The notes under the pieces were generated by a model. It was not told the DNA's origin. It ran no database searches and saw only the letters and a list, made by a program, of their open reading frames with translations. Source: Planctomycetota bacterium (lineage in GTDB: Bacteria > Planctomycetota > Planctomycetia > Planctomycetales > Planctomycetaceae). Taken from it: DNA of 13,796 bases. Where the stretch lies: assembly GCA_023429275.1 (NCBI GenBank), contig JAEYWB010000815.1, positions 1 to 13,796 of the forward strand, read 5' to 3'. The translations under genes were made by a program, and so were the position numbers. Below are positions 1 to 7,562 of this stretch, in pieces. Within the stretch, counting starts at the first letter, position 1. The number at the start of each line of letters is the position of its first letter.

Positions 1-124
1 GAGACAGATCGCCCCGAGCGAACGGATGAAATAGTCTGCCTGCGGAAACGCAGGTACGACTGAATGACAGGTTGCCAACGGCGAATTCTGGCGAAACCTC
101 GTTGACACGCCTCCACATGACAGG

Positions 125-232
125 CACCAAGGCACGAAGAAGAGGATGGCGTAGCACGACCTGTCTGCGCCAGCGCCGTTCTTCTGCATGCCGTGAACCT
201 TTGTGATTTCTTGGTGTCTTCGTGTCTTGGTG
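125..232. repeat. Imperfect inverted repeat in the gene-free 5' end
   Basis: Bases 125-140 (CACCAAGGCACGAAGA) and 217-232 are reverse complements at 15 of 16 positions, separated by 76 bases. The right arm is longer, because CTTGGTG occurs twice there (210-216 and 226-232). Inside the element GAAGAA near 136-141 can also pair with TTCTTC near 179-184. I associate CACCAAG/CACGAAG sequences with dispersed non-coding repeats of planctomycete and similar genomes, but that is memory, not a search. Nothing else is visible in bases 1-355: no convincing gene, tRNA or promoter. Confidence 0.55.
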
Positions 233-355
233 GTGATCCCTCTTCGTCCGATCGCCTCAGAAGCGTGAGTCCACAAGACCGTCCCTTGATAGTTCCTTCG
301 TGATCTCCGATACCTCACGCCGATTCCCAGTCTGAAAGTCCTCCGAGGTGTGGTT

Positions 356-1735
356 GTGTCCCAGAAAGCGTGGGGAGGCCGGTTCTCCCAGCCGACCGAC
401 AAGCGTGTTGAGGCCTTCACCGAGTCCATCAGCTTCGACTCGCGGTTGGCCGACGTCGACATCACCGGCTCGCAGGCCCACGCGCGGATGCTCGCCGATG
501 TCGGATTGCTGACGGCCGAGGAGCGGGACAGGATCGTCACGACGCTCGAAGAGATCCGCGGAGTGATCCACGCCGGCGGCATGCCCTGGCGGACGGAGCT
601 CGAAGACATCCACATGCACATCGAGTCGGAGCTGATCCGTCGGCTCGGCGACACCGGTCGAAAGCTGCATACCGGCCGAAGCCGGAACGACCAGGTTTCG
701 ACCGATATCAAGCTCTACGTCCGGGACGCGATCGACCACGTCGATCACCTGCTCGAAAACGTCCAGCGGGCATTCATCGGCCGGGGGGACAAGGACCTCG
801 ACGTCGTCCTGCCGGGTTACACGCATCTCCAGCGGGCCCAACCGGTCTGCGCCACGCACTACTGGCTCGCCTACGTCGAGAAGTTCCAGCGGGATCGGGA
901 CCGTCTCGCCGACTGCCGCAAGCGGGTGAACATCTCGCCGCTCGGCGCCGCCGCGCTGGCGGGGACTTCGCTCCCGATCGATCGTCACAAGACTGCGGAA
1001 TACCTGGGCTTCGAAGGAGTCGCGGCGAACAGCCTCGATATCTCGAGCGACCGGGACTACCTCGTCGAGTTCACGAGCGCCCTCGGCCTGATCGCAGCCC
1101 ACCTCTCGACCTGGGCGGAAGAGTGGATCCTGTGGTGCACGACGGAGTTCGGCTTCCTCAAGCTGCCGGACGCCTTCACGACCGGCTCGTCGATCATGCC
1201 GCAGAAGAAGAACCCGGACGTTCTCGAACTGACCCGCGGCAAGTCGGCCCGCGTCCTCGGCGCAGTGCAGCAGCTCTTCGTCCTGATCAAGGGCCTGCCG
1301 CTTGCCTACAACCGCGATCTGCAGGAAGACAAGCTGGCGATGTTCACCGCCTACGACACGGTCGCGGCGTGCCTCGACCTCGCCGCGCCGGTGATCGAGC
1401 AGGCGGAACTCCGGCGGGAGACGATCGACGCCCGGCTGGAAGACGGCTTCCTCGACGCGACGACGCTCATGGAATACCTGATTCAGAAGGGTGTCCCGAT
1501 GCGGAGCGGTCACGAGATCGTCGGAAAACTCGTCGCTGAGTGCGAAGCGGCAAAGAAGCGGCTGGCTGATCTGACGCTGGAGGAGTTCCAGGCCGCCAGC
1601 CCGGTGATTGGCAAGGATGTCTACCAGTCGCTCGGAGCAGGGAACGTCGTCCGCGCACTGAAGAGCTTCGGCTCCGGGGGAGTCGGCCCGGTGACCGAAC
1701 AGCTCGCCGCCTGGAAGAAACGTCTTCCGTCGTGA
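356..1735 (+). CDS. argH: Argininosuccinate lyase
   Basis: Cleaves argininosuccinate to arginine and fumarate, the last step of arginine biosynthesis, as a cytoplasmic homotetramer of the fumarase/aspartase superfamily. The 459-aa length is normal for the family. It opens with the typical QKAWGGRF, carries HTGRSRND (about 105-112), YTHLQRAQP with the general-acid-type His157, and the superfamily signature [12 protein letters not shown] (about 277-288) containing the catalytic serine loop. The C-terminal helical domain is complete. Two in-frame GTG codons compete as start, 350 and 356. The only Shine-Dalgarno-like sequence, GAGG at 345-348, is 1 base from the first and 7 bases from the second, so I chose 356. 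No other arginine gene is adjacent. A weak GGCGG/CCGCC hairpin (1740-1753) follows the stop without a T-run. Function is very secure; the start less so. Confidence 0.97.
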   Translation: MSQKAWGGRFSQPTDKRVEAFTESISFDSRLADVDITGSQAHARMLADVGLLTAEERDRIVTTLEEIRGVIHAGGMPWRTELEDIHMHIESELIRRLGDTGRKLHTGRSRNDQVSTDIKLYVRDAIDHVDHLLENVQRAFIGRGDKDLDVVLPGYTHLQRAQPVCATHYWLAYVEKFQRDRDRLADCRKRVNISPLGAAALAGTSLPIDRHKTAEYLGFEGVAANSLDISSDRDYLVEFTSALGLIAAHLSTWAEEWILWCTTEFGFLKLPDAFTTGSSIMPQKKNPDVLELTRGKSARVLGAVQQLFVLIKGLPLAYNRDLQEDKLAMFTAYDTVAACLDLAAPVIEQAELRRETIDARLEDGFLDATTLMEYLIQKGVPMRSGHEIVGKLVAECEAAKKRLADLTLEEFQAASPVIGKDVYQSLGAGNVVRALKSFGSGGVGPVTEQLAAWKKRLPS

Positions 1736-1844
1736 TGTCGGCGGAGGACCGCCATCGCCCTCTTTCGACTGGGAAGTCGGCAAGGGGCCTTGAGACGGTA
1801 CCGGCCGCCCCGCCGTGGGCGACCCGGAGCGTCCGGATCAGCAG

Positions 1845-2588
1845 TCAGCCCTTATGCCCGACGACCATGTAGTGTCGCGGCATCGATTCCTTTACGACTT
1901 CGACACGGAATCCGGCGGCTTCCAGCTCCTTGCTCAGTCGCCCGGGATCGAGTCGCATGGCTGCCGGAGGGCCGACACTCGCATCGAGGTCGTGGTCGAC
2001 GACGACAAATCGTCCGCCGGCTTTCAGACCGTCGAAAACCTTTCTGGCGTAGGCTTCCCGTCCGTCGACGTGATGCCAGGTATCCAGGGTCAGCACGCCG
2101 TCGACACTCCCTGACTGTAGCCCGGGGTCGTCGTGACCGACCAGGTGCGGCACGATCGTCGCTGGCCCCAGCTCCGGTCGTTGATCTGCCAGGTACTCGA
2201 TCATGGCGGCTTCCGAGTCGATTGCGATGACGGTGCCGTCCTGGCCCACCGCCTTGCTGAGATGGGCAACCATGTAGCCCGTCCCCGCGCCGAGATCGGC
2301 CACCCTGGCGCCGGGGCGTAACGCGAGGGCCGAGACGATCTCTTGCGGACGCTGCCACTCATCCCGTTCCGGGATGTTCCACTTCTTCGCCAGCTCCTGC
2401 GGAGTGGCGAACGCGTGCCGATGCTTGTGATCTCCGTGCATGGGAGCCTCGCCTGACCTGGGAGCTTGAGTCGAAACCTGACCTTCACCGACCCCGCGAG
2501 GAACCGGCTCACTCTGCCCACCGCATCCGGCGATGCCGGCCATCTGCACGAGGAGAAGCGTAGAGGCCGCGAACGCATTATGTCGCAT
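1845..2588 (-). CDS. SAM-dependent methyltransferase with lipoprotein signal peptide
   Basis: A class I (Rossmann-fold) methyltransferase of unknown substrate, apparently exported. The 247-aa protein begins with a lipoprotein signal: Arg2/His3, a hydrophobic stretch 5-20 and lipobox I-A-G-C with Cys22. Gly-Gly after the Cys lacks an inner-membrane retention Asp. A linker follows with a His-rich patch HGDHKHRH (51-58). The catalytic domain has motif I VADLGAGTGY (96-105), motif II IAID ending in acidic Asp124, and LTLDTWHHV (166-174) as motif IV. The start at 2588 was chosen because AGGAGAGG ends 6 bases upstream and the lipoprotein signal then begins cleanly; upstream ATGs at 2594 and 2609 are in frame. 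The start lies inside the last codons of the Rrf2 gene (11-base overlap), implying one mRNA and translational coupling. Export of a SAM-dependent enzyme is odd, since SAM is cytoplasmic. Enzyme class is secure; location is inferred. Confidence 0.87.
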   Translation of the reverse strand: MRHNAFAASTLLLVQMAGIAGCGGQSEPVPRGVGEGQVSTQAPRSGEAPMHGDHKHRHAFATPQELAKKWNIPERDEWQRPQEIVSALALRPGARVADLGAGTGYMVAHLSKAVGQDGTVIAIDSEAAMIEYLADQRPELGPATIVPHLVGHDDPGLQSGSVDGVLTLDTWHHVDGREAYARKVFDGLKAGGRFVVVDHDLDASVGPPAAMRLDPGRLSKELEAAGFRVEVVKESMPRHYMVVGHKG

Positions 2589-3045
2589 GCGCATCCTCTC
2601 CTCGCTCATGGGAACCACCGCGAGCGATGATCCGGTCGTGCACGTCGGCGCTCAGCATGGCCAGCGTCACGTCTCCGAGACGCGACAGCAGGAGCGACTC
2701 GGCCTCCTGAAATGCCTGCTGAAGGGCGGCATTCACGGCCTGCTCGACGAGACAGCCGGGAGCCTCGGTGCGGTTTCCCATCGCAAGGAGCGACGGGCTG
2801 CCCAGGGCGGCGTAGATCGCTCGCAGCGTCACCTTTGAAAGGTCGCACGCCAGCGTCCATCCGCCCCCGTGCCCCTTCTCGGATCGCACGTACCCGCACT
2901 TTCGCAGTCCGGCCATCGTTCGCCGGACGACCACCGGGTTGGTCGCCAGCATCTTCGCCAGCTCTTCCGAAGTCGCTGGCCCCGTCCGTTCCGCCATGTG
3001 GAGAAGGACGTGGAGTACGGCCGAAAGTCGACTGTCCCGTTTCAT
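2578..3045 (-). CDS. Rrf2-family transcriptional regulator
   Basis: A 155-aa winged-helix DNA-binding protein of the Rrf2 family, probably a repressor of its own operon. The N-terminal MKRDSRLSAVLHVLLHM helix, helix-turn-helix (about 24-52, TSEELAKMLATNPVVVRRTM then GLRKCGYV) and wing SEKGHGGGWTL (55-65) match the family. Cysteines are at 50, 67 and 98. The tight three-Cys cluster that holds an Fe-S cluster in IscR/NsrR is not evident, so it resembles YwnA-type members, whose signal is mostly unknown. The first open-frame codon is TTG at 3081, but that TTG is part of the -35 box, so the ATG at 3045 is the sensible start. There is no ribosome binding site before it; the predicted transcript begins at or one base before the ATG. 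Its stop overlaps the methyltransferase start. Confidence 0.9.
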   Translation of the reverse strand: MKRDSRLSAVLHVLLHMAERTGPATSEELAKMLATNPVVVRRTMAGLRKCGYVRSEKGHGGGWTLACDLSKVTLRAIYAALGSPSLLAMGNRTEAPGCLVEQAVNAALQQAFQEAESLLLSRLGDVTLAMLSADVHDRIIARGGSHERGEDAHAT

Positions 3046-3062
3046 GTAACTAATTGTGTTAC
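3046..3062. promoter_or_regulatory. Candidate Rrf2 operator GTAAC-N7-GTTAC
   Basis: Bases 3046-3050 (GTAAC) and 3058-3062 (GTTAC) form a perfect 5-base inverted repeat around an AT-rich 7-base centre, in otherwise GC-rich DNA. It covers the -10 and the predicted transcription start of the Rrf2 gene, so bound protein would block polymerase. A dyad with AT-rich centre next to the regulator gene fits Rrf2-family autoregulation. It is also in the intergenic region shared with the divergent hydrolase (start 3238), so it could affect that gene, though it lies 176 bases upstream of it. Confidence 0.6.
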
Positions 3063-3081
3063 GTGATGGCGCCGCTGTCAA
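3046..3081 (-). promoter_or_regulatory. Promoter of the Rrf2-methyltransferase operon
   Basis: Read on the minus strand, a perfect -35 TTGACA (3076-3081) is followed by a 17-base spacer and a -10-like CACAAT (3053-3058, four of six consensus bases). Counting seven bases on from the -10 puts transcription start at about 3046, directly next to the ATG at 3043-3045. The mRNA would therefore be leaderless or nearly so, which agrees with the missing Shine-Dalgarno. Confidence 0.7.
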
Positions 3082-3237
3082 GGGCTGGCTTCAGGGGGAG
3101 GGGAGGGTGTCCAGCCGCTCCGCTCAGTCAAAGGGAGAGAGGAGCTGAACTCCGTCGGCGGCGAATGACTGCCTCCGCCGGGAGCAGCGACCCGCTCGTC
3201 CCCATTGTTTCCACGTCACTTTGATCGGAGCACAGAC

Positions 3238-4200
3238 ATGTCGATTCGCGAACCCAGGCAGATCCGGCGGGAGACCATGAACACAGGTGTGGTCGAGGTC
3301 TCCCGGCCTTCTCGTCCAGCGCCCGATGAATTGGTGCCGTCGCGATACGCACTGAGGGTCGGCGAGATCGACGTGATGGTTGTCAGCGATGGAGTCCTGT
3401 TGCTCCCGGGCGCGATGCTGGCTCACAACGCCGATCGCGCTGTCCGCGAGGCCTGGCTGCGCGCCATGTTCCTGCCTCCGGACGCCTTCGACTGGGCGCT
3501 GAATGTCGTCGTCGTCCGCAGCGGGCCTCAGACCATCCTGCTCGACGCCGGGCTCGGGATCGACCCGGACTTGCACCTGCCTCGAGCAGGGCAGTTGGTG
3601 AGGCGACTCGAGGCGGCCGGAATCGAGCTCGCTTCGGTGACCGATGTGGTCCTGACGCACATGCACATGGACCACATTGGCGGACTGCTCGTCGACGGGG
3701 TGAAGGATCGCCTGCGTCCCGACGTCAAGATCCATGTCGCCGCGGCCGAGGTCACGTTCTGGGAGTCACCCGACTTCTCCCGCGTCTCGATGCCGCCCGG
3801 ATTCCCGGACGCACTTCGGTCGGCCGCCAGACGGTTCATGAATGAGTACCGCGGCCACCTGCAGACGTTTGAAGAACGGTCTGAAGTCGCCCCCGGGGTG
3901 CAGGTCCTTCGCACCGGTGGGCATACCCCTGGGCACAGCGTGGTCCGTGTTGCCTCTGGCGGCGACCGGCTGACGTTCGCCGGTGATGCGGTCTTCACCG
4001 TCGGGTTCGACCATCCGGATTGGCATAACGGATTCGAACACGATCCGGAGGAGGCCGCCCGAGTTCGAGTCCGTCTCCTCGAGGAACTGGCAGAGACCGG
4101 CGAGACGCTGGTGGCGACACACCTGCCATTTCCGTCCGTCGGCCGGGTGGCGGTCGACGGCGACCACTTTCGCTGGGTTCCGGCGTTCTGGGACTACTGA
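3238..4200 (+). CDS. Metallo-beta-lactamase-fold hydrolase
   Basis: A binuclear-zinc hydrolase of the metallo-beta-lactamase superfamily, 320 aa, no signal peptide. Zinc-binding motifs are intact and in order: THMHMDH (His141, His143, Asp145, His146), GGHTPGH (His229), FAGDAV (Asp250) and ATHLPFP (His295). The overall layout resembles lactonase and organophosphate-hydrolase-like members (AiiA/MPH type) rather than beta-lactamases, but the substrate cannot be read from sequence. Start 3238 has GGAG 7 bases upstream (3227-3230); the later ATG at 3277 has its GGAG only 3 bases away, and the earlier TTG at 3205 has nothing. The 5' region contains small hairpins (CGGCGG/CCGCCG, 3156-3180) of unknown meaning. 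It is divergent from the Rrf2 operon, a common arrangement for genes controlled by the neighbouring regulator; that link is inference. The gene is convergent with the 550-aa protein. Confidence 0.92.
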   Translation: MSIREPRQIRRETMNTGVVEVSRPSRPAPDELVPSRYALRVGEIDVMVVSDGVLLLPGAMLAHNADRAVREAWLRAMFLPPDAFDWALNVVVVRSGPQTILLDAGLGIDPDLHLPRAGQLVRRLEAAGIELASVTDVVLTHMHMDHIGGLLVDGVKDRLRPDVKIHVAAAEVTFWESPDFSRVSMPPGFPDALRSAARRFMNEYRGHLQTFEERSEVAPGVQVLRTGGHTPGHSVVRVASGGDRLTFAGDAVFTVGFDHPDWHNGFEHDPEEAARVRVRLLEELAETGETLVATHLPFPSVGRVAVDGDHFRWVPAFWDY

Positions 4201-4273
4201 TCTCCTGCTGGGTCAGCGCTGCCGAAGCGACGTGAGATCTCCTTTGGCGATGCCGGTTCCACAAACCGACGCT

Positions 4274-5926
4274 TCAAAAGGGAGTCTCCTCCTCCCCGGA
4301 ATCCCAGGACGGTTTCGGGGCAGGGGGGGCCAGGAATCTCGCGAGGGCGTTCGTCAGCGATTCGCATTTCGCGGCCAGGTCCGTTCGGACGACGGCGACC
4401 GACGCCAGAGATTCCGTGAAGCGGTCGATGACCGGGTGAAGCAACGAGGCCCCAAGAGACGGTTCGGAGTTCAGCAGGACCTCACGCAAGTTGCCGAAGT
4501 CGCGGTTCAGAATGTCGATGAACTGCTGAGCCTGACTTTGCGGAGATGTCTGTTCGGTGGCGATCCGAAGTTCGGCGATCAGTTCCGCCAGATGGCAGCC
4601 AATACCGAATAACCGGACGCCAAGAGGAAGGTCCGCGGCGTCGTCCACGGAAAAACTGGACGTCCAGACAGAACGATCGTCGTCTTCGTCGCCTCTGGTG
4701 ACCCCCAGACGTTCGCGTTCAGCCCATTCGGCGTCGAAGCGCCGGCTGCGTTCCATCCACTCCTGCCGCTCCGCCTCCCATGTCTCGCGAGTGCGGTGAT
4801 AGATGTCAAAGGCGAAGTCGTCGTCCATTTCGCATCCGTCCAGATGCCAGAACGCCGGCCCCGGCAACTCCGCCATCATCTGGCAACAGGGACAGTCGGG
4901 ATCGACCATTGCCTCATGACCAGAGACTCCTTCCGGAAGCCGGGCCCTCTCGCGGTCGATGATGGACCGGGGAGTCCGCATATGGCATTCCGGATCGGGT
5001 GTGTTCAGCCATTGGTCGCGGACGCCTTCCAGACGGCTCACTTCGCTCGCGAGAAAATCGCCGACCTGGAGTGCTTCCACCCCATCCGCAGGGGACCGTG
5101 ATTCCTGCCCTGGAGTCAGCCGGTCCCGGGAGGACCAAAGCAGCTCGCGAACCAGGTCGTAATACTTCACCAGCTCATGCGTGCCGAAGCCGCCGTAGCG
5201 GAACGCAAATGATGACTCGTCCAGTCCCGGAGGCCGTTCATCCAGTCGCGACCATCGATCCGCCTGATTCTGCAGATCCCACCCGATTTGATCGCGCCGC
5301 TCGAGTGCCACGTCCCGGGGACAGACACCGCCGAGGTCGTCGCGCGGCGTCAGCAGCCAGGCCGCGTGAATATCCTTGATGGTGTCATAGTCCGAGTCGG
5401 CGCTCGGCTTCCGGCCCGCAAAGGCCGCGAAGATTTCCCTTGCGACGAACTCCAGCATTGGCGGTCCATAGAACACGCTGCGAGCGTCGATCAAAGGACG
5501 TGCGGCTCGCTCCCGGCGGCGCCGCTCCGCCACCGACCTCCATTGGCTGGCCTCGTGAGAGAACAGCCAATCGTCGGCCAGGTGATATCGCAGCCATTTG
5601 TCCGTCTCCTGCTCCCCGTCGTGATACGTGATCGCTCCAGCCCGCTCGGGCGACGAATAGGTGGAATCCACGACGATCAGGCGGGCAATGAGATCGATGA
5701 CGACGAGCCCCGCGTCATGAGGCTCGTCGCAAAGCCGTCTCGAAAGATTGGCGAAGAACGGGCGACCCGGAACCGGCTTCTCGTATCGACCGCAGGCGGC
5801 CTCCAGTTCTTTCAGCGTGGCCGGATCGGCGCTCAGCGCAGCGATCGCGAGATCACCTGAGCCTCCGTGCACGATTCCCGACCAGTCTTCATCCGCCTCA
5901 CAGATGATCAAACGGATTTCGCTCAT
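4274..5926 (-). CDS. Acidic protein of unknown function with DCPCCQMM / FWHLDG motif
   Basis: Not assigned to a characterised family. The 550-aa protein is soluble, Trp-, Asp- and Glu-rich, with no signal peptide or membrane helix. Visible landmarks: an N-terminal alpha/beta-looking part (1-90, with VVIDLIARLIVVDSTY at 75-90); a helical Arg-rich stretch SVAERRRRERAA (131-142); WLLTPRDDLGGVCPRDV (190-206) followed by IGWDLQNQADRWS; FGTHELVKYYDLVRELL (247-263); then a compact motif DCPCCQMM (344-351), FWHLDGCEMDDDFAF (359-373) and a coiled helix (378-407). Cys345, 347, 348 and 365 with His361 could bind a metal. The C-terminal 110 residues look helical. I recall similar motif pairs in uncharacterised planctomycete proteins. 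Start at ATG 5924-5926 has AGAGG about 11 bases upstream. It is downstream of the AlkD-like gene on the same strand (50-base gap), but a strong hairpin lies between them. Confidence 0.8.
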   Translation of the reverse strand: MSEIRLIICEADEDWSGIVHGGSGDLAIAALSADPATLKELEAACGRYEKPVPGRPFFANLSRRLCDEPHDAGLVVIDLIARLIVVDSTYSSPERAGAITYHDGEQETDKWLRYHLADDWLFSHEASQWRSVAERRRRERAARPLIDARSVFYGPPMLEFVAREIFAAFAGRKPSADSDYDTIKDIHAAWLLTPRDDLGGVCPRDVALERRDQIGWDLQNQADRWSRLDERPPGLDESSFAFRYGGFGTHELVKYYDLVRELLWSSRDRLTPGQESRSPADGVEALQVGDFLASEVSRLEGVRDQWLNTPDPECHMRTPRSIIDRERARLPEGVSGHEAMVDPDCPCCQMMAELPGPAFWHLDGCEMDDDFAFDIYHRTRETWEAERQEWMERSRRFDAEWAERERLGVTRGDEDDDRSVWTSSFSVDDAADLPLGVRLFGIGCHLAELIAELRIATEQTSPQSQAQQFIDILNRDFGNLREVLLNSEPSLGASLLHPVIDRFTESLASVAVVRTDLAAKCESLTNALARFLAPPAPKPSWDSGEEETPF

Positions 5927-5964
5927 AATGCCACGCCCTCTCTTTCAGGCCCCCGGGAACGCAG

Positions 5965-5988
5965 CGACAGGGCGGATCAGCCCTGTCG
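5965..5988. terminator. Strong stem-loop over the stop codon of the AlkD-like gene
   Basis: CGACAGGGC (5965-5973) and GCCCTGTCG (5980-5988) form a perfect 9-base stem with a 6-base loop that contains the stop codon (5977-5979) of the minus-strand gene. On the minus strand it is followed by GC-rich sequence, not a T-run, so it is not a classical intrinsic terminator. It may act as a partial terminator, an mRNA 3'-end stabiliser, or both, separating the AlkD-like gene from the 550-aa gene. Confidence 0.45.
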
Positions 5989-6645
5989 TTTCACCATGGC
6001 ATCGACCCACACCGGCACGAAGGGAATGATGCAGCCTTTGGAAACCGGCCAGTCGCGGTAGAGGCCGATCTTCTCTCCGATGGCGATAGCACGCTTGCGA
6101 TGCTCGGCATGATGAATGCCGATCGCGCCAAGCGTGTTGTTCATCGTCCACTGGACCTCGGGCTTCGCCTTCGGCATCTCCTTCTCGATGCGATCGAGGA
6201 GGGCCGGCAGATCGAGGTCGTCCGCGATCCCCTTGTTGATGCGGCTGGCGGTGAAGTGCCAGCCTGCCCGGGCTGCCCAGCGGTCCCTGGCGGTCATCCA
6301 CTTCTTCCGCAGCGTTTCCCTGTCGGGGTGCTCGGCCACCACGTAGGAATTCAGCCAGTCCGCGACCTGCGCGCAGGTCGTCGAGCGAGTCAGCTTGTCG
6401 ACCTCCTCCGCGGACAGGGACTTCGGCTTGATCAGGAGCGTGGCGAGGAGCTGCGCGTCGACGTTTCCGGTTTCCCAGAGCTGGAGCGCCAGCGCGTGAT
6501 CAGTCTTGATCTTCTTGGCGACGGCGCGGAGATCGCCGAGCTTCACGCCGAACTGGTTATCAGGGACGCCGAATTTTGTGTTGTGGGCTCGCCTCGCTTC
6601 ATCACCCAGGGACTCGAGCTGAGCAAGGACTTCATCGACCTTCAT
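5977..6645 (-). CDS. AlkD-like HEAT-repeat protein (DNA alkylation repair family)
   Basis: A 222-aa all-helical protein of the AlkC/AlkD-like superfamily (COG4912 type). True AlkD enzymes remove bulky or positively charged alkylated bases from DNA by clasping the duplex with HEAT-like repeats. Seen here: FGVKLGDLRAVAKKIKTDH (32-50), the family's characteristic second helix pair; LWETGNVDAQLLATLLI (56-72); CAQVADWLNSYVV (91-103); RWAARAGW (122-129); and VQWTMNNTLGAIG (164-176). The last segment corresponds to the helix that normally has W-x-L-R, but has N-N-T-L here, so a residue pocket important in Bacillus AlkD looks altered. Glycosylase activity should not be assumed. Start at ATG 6645: GGAGG (plus-strand 6652-6656) is 6 bases away, while the upstream extension has no support. 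It lies 74 bases from the reductase gene on the same strand, possibly in one operon. Confidence 0.82.
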   Translation of the reverse strand: MKVDEVLAQLESLGDEARRAHNTKFGVPDNQFGVKLGDLRAVAKKIKTDHALALQLWETGNVDAQLLATLLIKPKSLSAEEVDKLTRSTTCAQVADWLNSYVVAEHPDRETLRKKWMTARDRWAARAGWHFTASRINKGIADDLDLPALLDRIEKEMPKAKPEVQWTMNNTLGAIGIHHAEHRKRAIAIGEKIGLYRDWPVSKGCIIPFVPVWVDAMVKRQG

Positions 6646-6719
6646 ACGGGCCCTCCGGTTCAGAACGTCGCCCCTTTCCTCTCCTTCCAAATCGAAGCGT
6701 CGTCGACAGGGAGGGGGAG

Positions 6720-7304
6720 TCAGGCAGTCCGGCTTGTGCTATCACGGCAGATGTCGTAACGCAATTCAACCATCCCCGTCCCCATCTGGCGAACAGTGGT
6801 CAGCCGCAAGACCGGGCTCAGGATCCTGCGTGGCAACAGCGGCTTGCCCCGGCCGAGCGTGGCGGAACCGACCTGAAGGATCAGTTCGTCCAGGAGACCG
6901 GCGTCATGGAATTGCCCCGCGAGGTCGCCTCCGCCAACGATCCAGATATTCCGGTCGCCGGCCGCCTCCCTCATCTCCGCGTGAACCGGGCGGACATCTC
7001 CGTTCACAAACCGGATGTCCGCCCCTTCGACCAACGGAAGCTGGCGACTGGTGAAGATCCAGGTGGGCTGGGAATAGGGCCACGCCGAGCCGACTTCGGC
7101 CATCACCTGATCCGCATTGCGGAGCATCCACTCGTAGGTGGCCGATCCCATGGCCAGGGCGCCAACGTGGGAGATGAACTCCGGATAGCTCGAGTCATTC
7201 AGGTCGCCGAGGGGAAACAGCCATTCCAGAGAGTCCTCTTCGGTGGCGAGGAAACCATCGAGACTGGTCGCGGTGTAGTACTGGGTCTTCATGGGTGTCG
7301 ACAT
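6720..7304 (-). CDS. Dihydrofolate reductase-fold protein (RibD C-terminal domain family)
   Basis: A 194-aa NADPH-dependent reductase-like protein of the RibD_C/YyaP group, cytoplasmic. Family features: N-terminal TATSLDGFLA (11-20); a Gly-rich MGSATYEWML (52-61) at the usual M-G-x-x-T-Y/F-E position; WIFTSRQLP (82-90); the nucleotide-binding WIVGGGDLAGQF (121-132); LLDELILQV (137-145); and LGRGKPLLP (150-158). These proteins share the fold of folate and riboflavin-pathway reductases, but single-domain members like this have mostly unknown substrates and are not the housekeeping FolA. Two ATGs, 7304 and 7292, are possible starts; neither has a clear ribosome binding site, so the first is kept. 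It is upstream of the AlkD-like gene on the same strand and may lead that gene group. Confidence 0.86.
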   Translation of the reverse strand: MSTPMKTQYYTATSLDGFLATEEDSLEWLFPLGDLNDSSYPEFISHVGALAMGSATYEWMLRNADQVMAEVGSAWPYSQPTWIFTSRQLPLVEGADIRFVNGDVRPVHAEMREAAGDRNIWIVGGGDLAGQFHDAGLLDELILQVGSATLGRGKPLLPRRILSPVLRLTTVRQMGTGMVELRYDICRDSTSRTA

Positions 7305-7484
7305 CCGGAAATGATCGGCCTTCCGTGACCGAATGTCCGCGGAGACGCCCGATCCTGCAATGACACCATGCGTCCCGGTCGATCAGGAAAACCTTAGCGG
7401 CTGCGCAAGCCCGAATCCCTGCAAGGGACGTGACTGACCAGCGAGGACCGTGTCGGGCAATCCGTCCACTGCCCCTTCGAAAAA

Positions 7485-7562
7485 CTCTCGCCCCTGTGGT
7501 CTCAGTGATAGGGTTGCCTGACCGATTCGCGCCGCGGAGAGCGGGCGAAGGGCAGGGGAGAG
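7485..7562. repeat. Palindromic element containing the next gene's ribosome binding site
   Basis: The outer arms CTCTCGCCCCTG (7485-7496) and CAGGGGAGAG (7553-7562) pair except for a 2-base bulge. Inside, TTCGC-g-CCGC (7526-7535) pairs with GCGGGCGAA (7541-7549) around a GGAGA loop, one base bulged. The GGGGAG Shine-Dalgarno of the 7569 gene lies in the outer right arm. It looks like a dispersed MITE/REP-type repeat that landed in, or supplies, the 5' untranslated region. The rest of the 264-base gap (7305-7484) shows nothing I can name. Confidence 0.5.

Noticed and set aside
1740..1753. Hairpin after argH as a terminator
   Set aside because: Only a 5-base GGCGG/CCGCC stem and no T-run; too common in GC-rich DNA to call.
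257..1783. 508-aa open frame antisense to argH
   Set aside because: It lies opposite an unmistakable argH, its translation is Arg/Val/Glu-rich low-complexity typical of antisense high-GC frames, and no family motif is visible.
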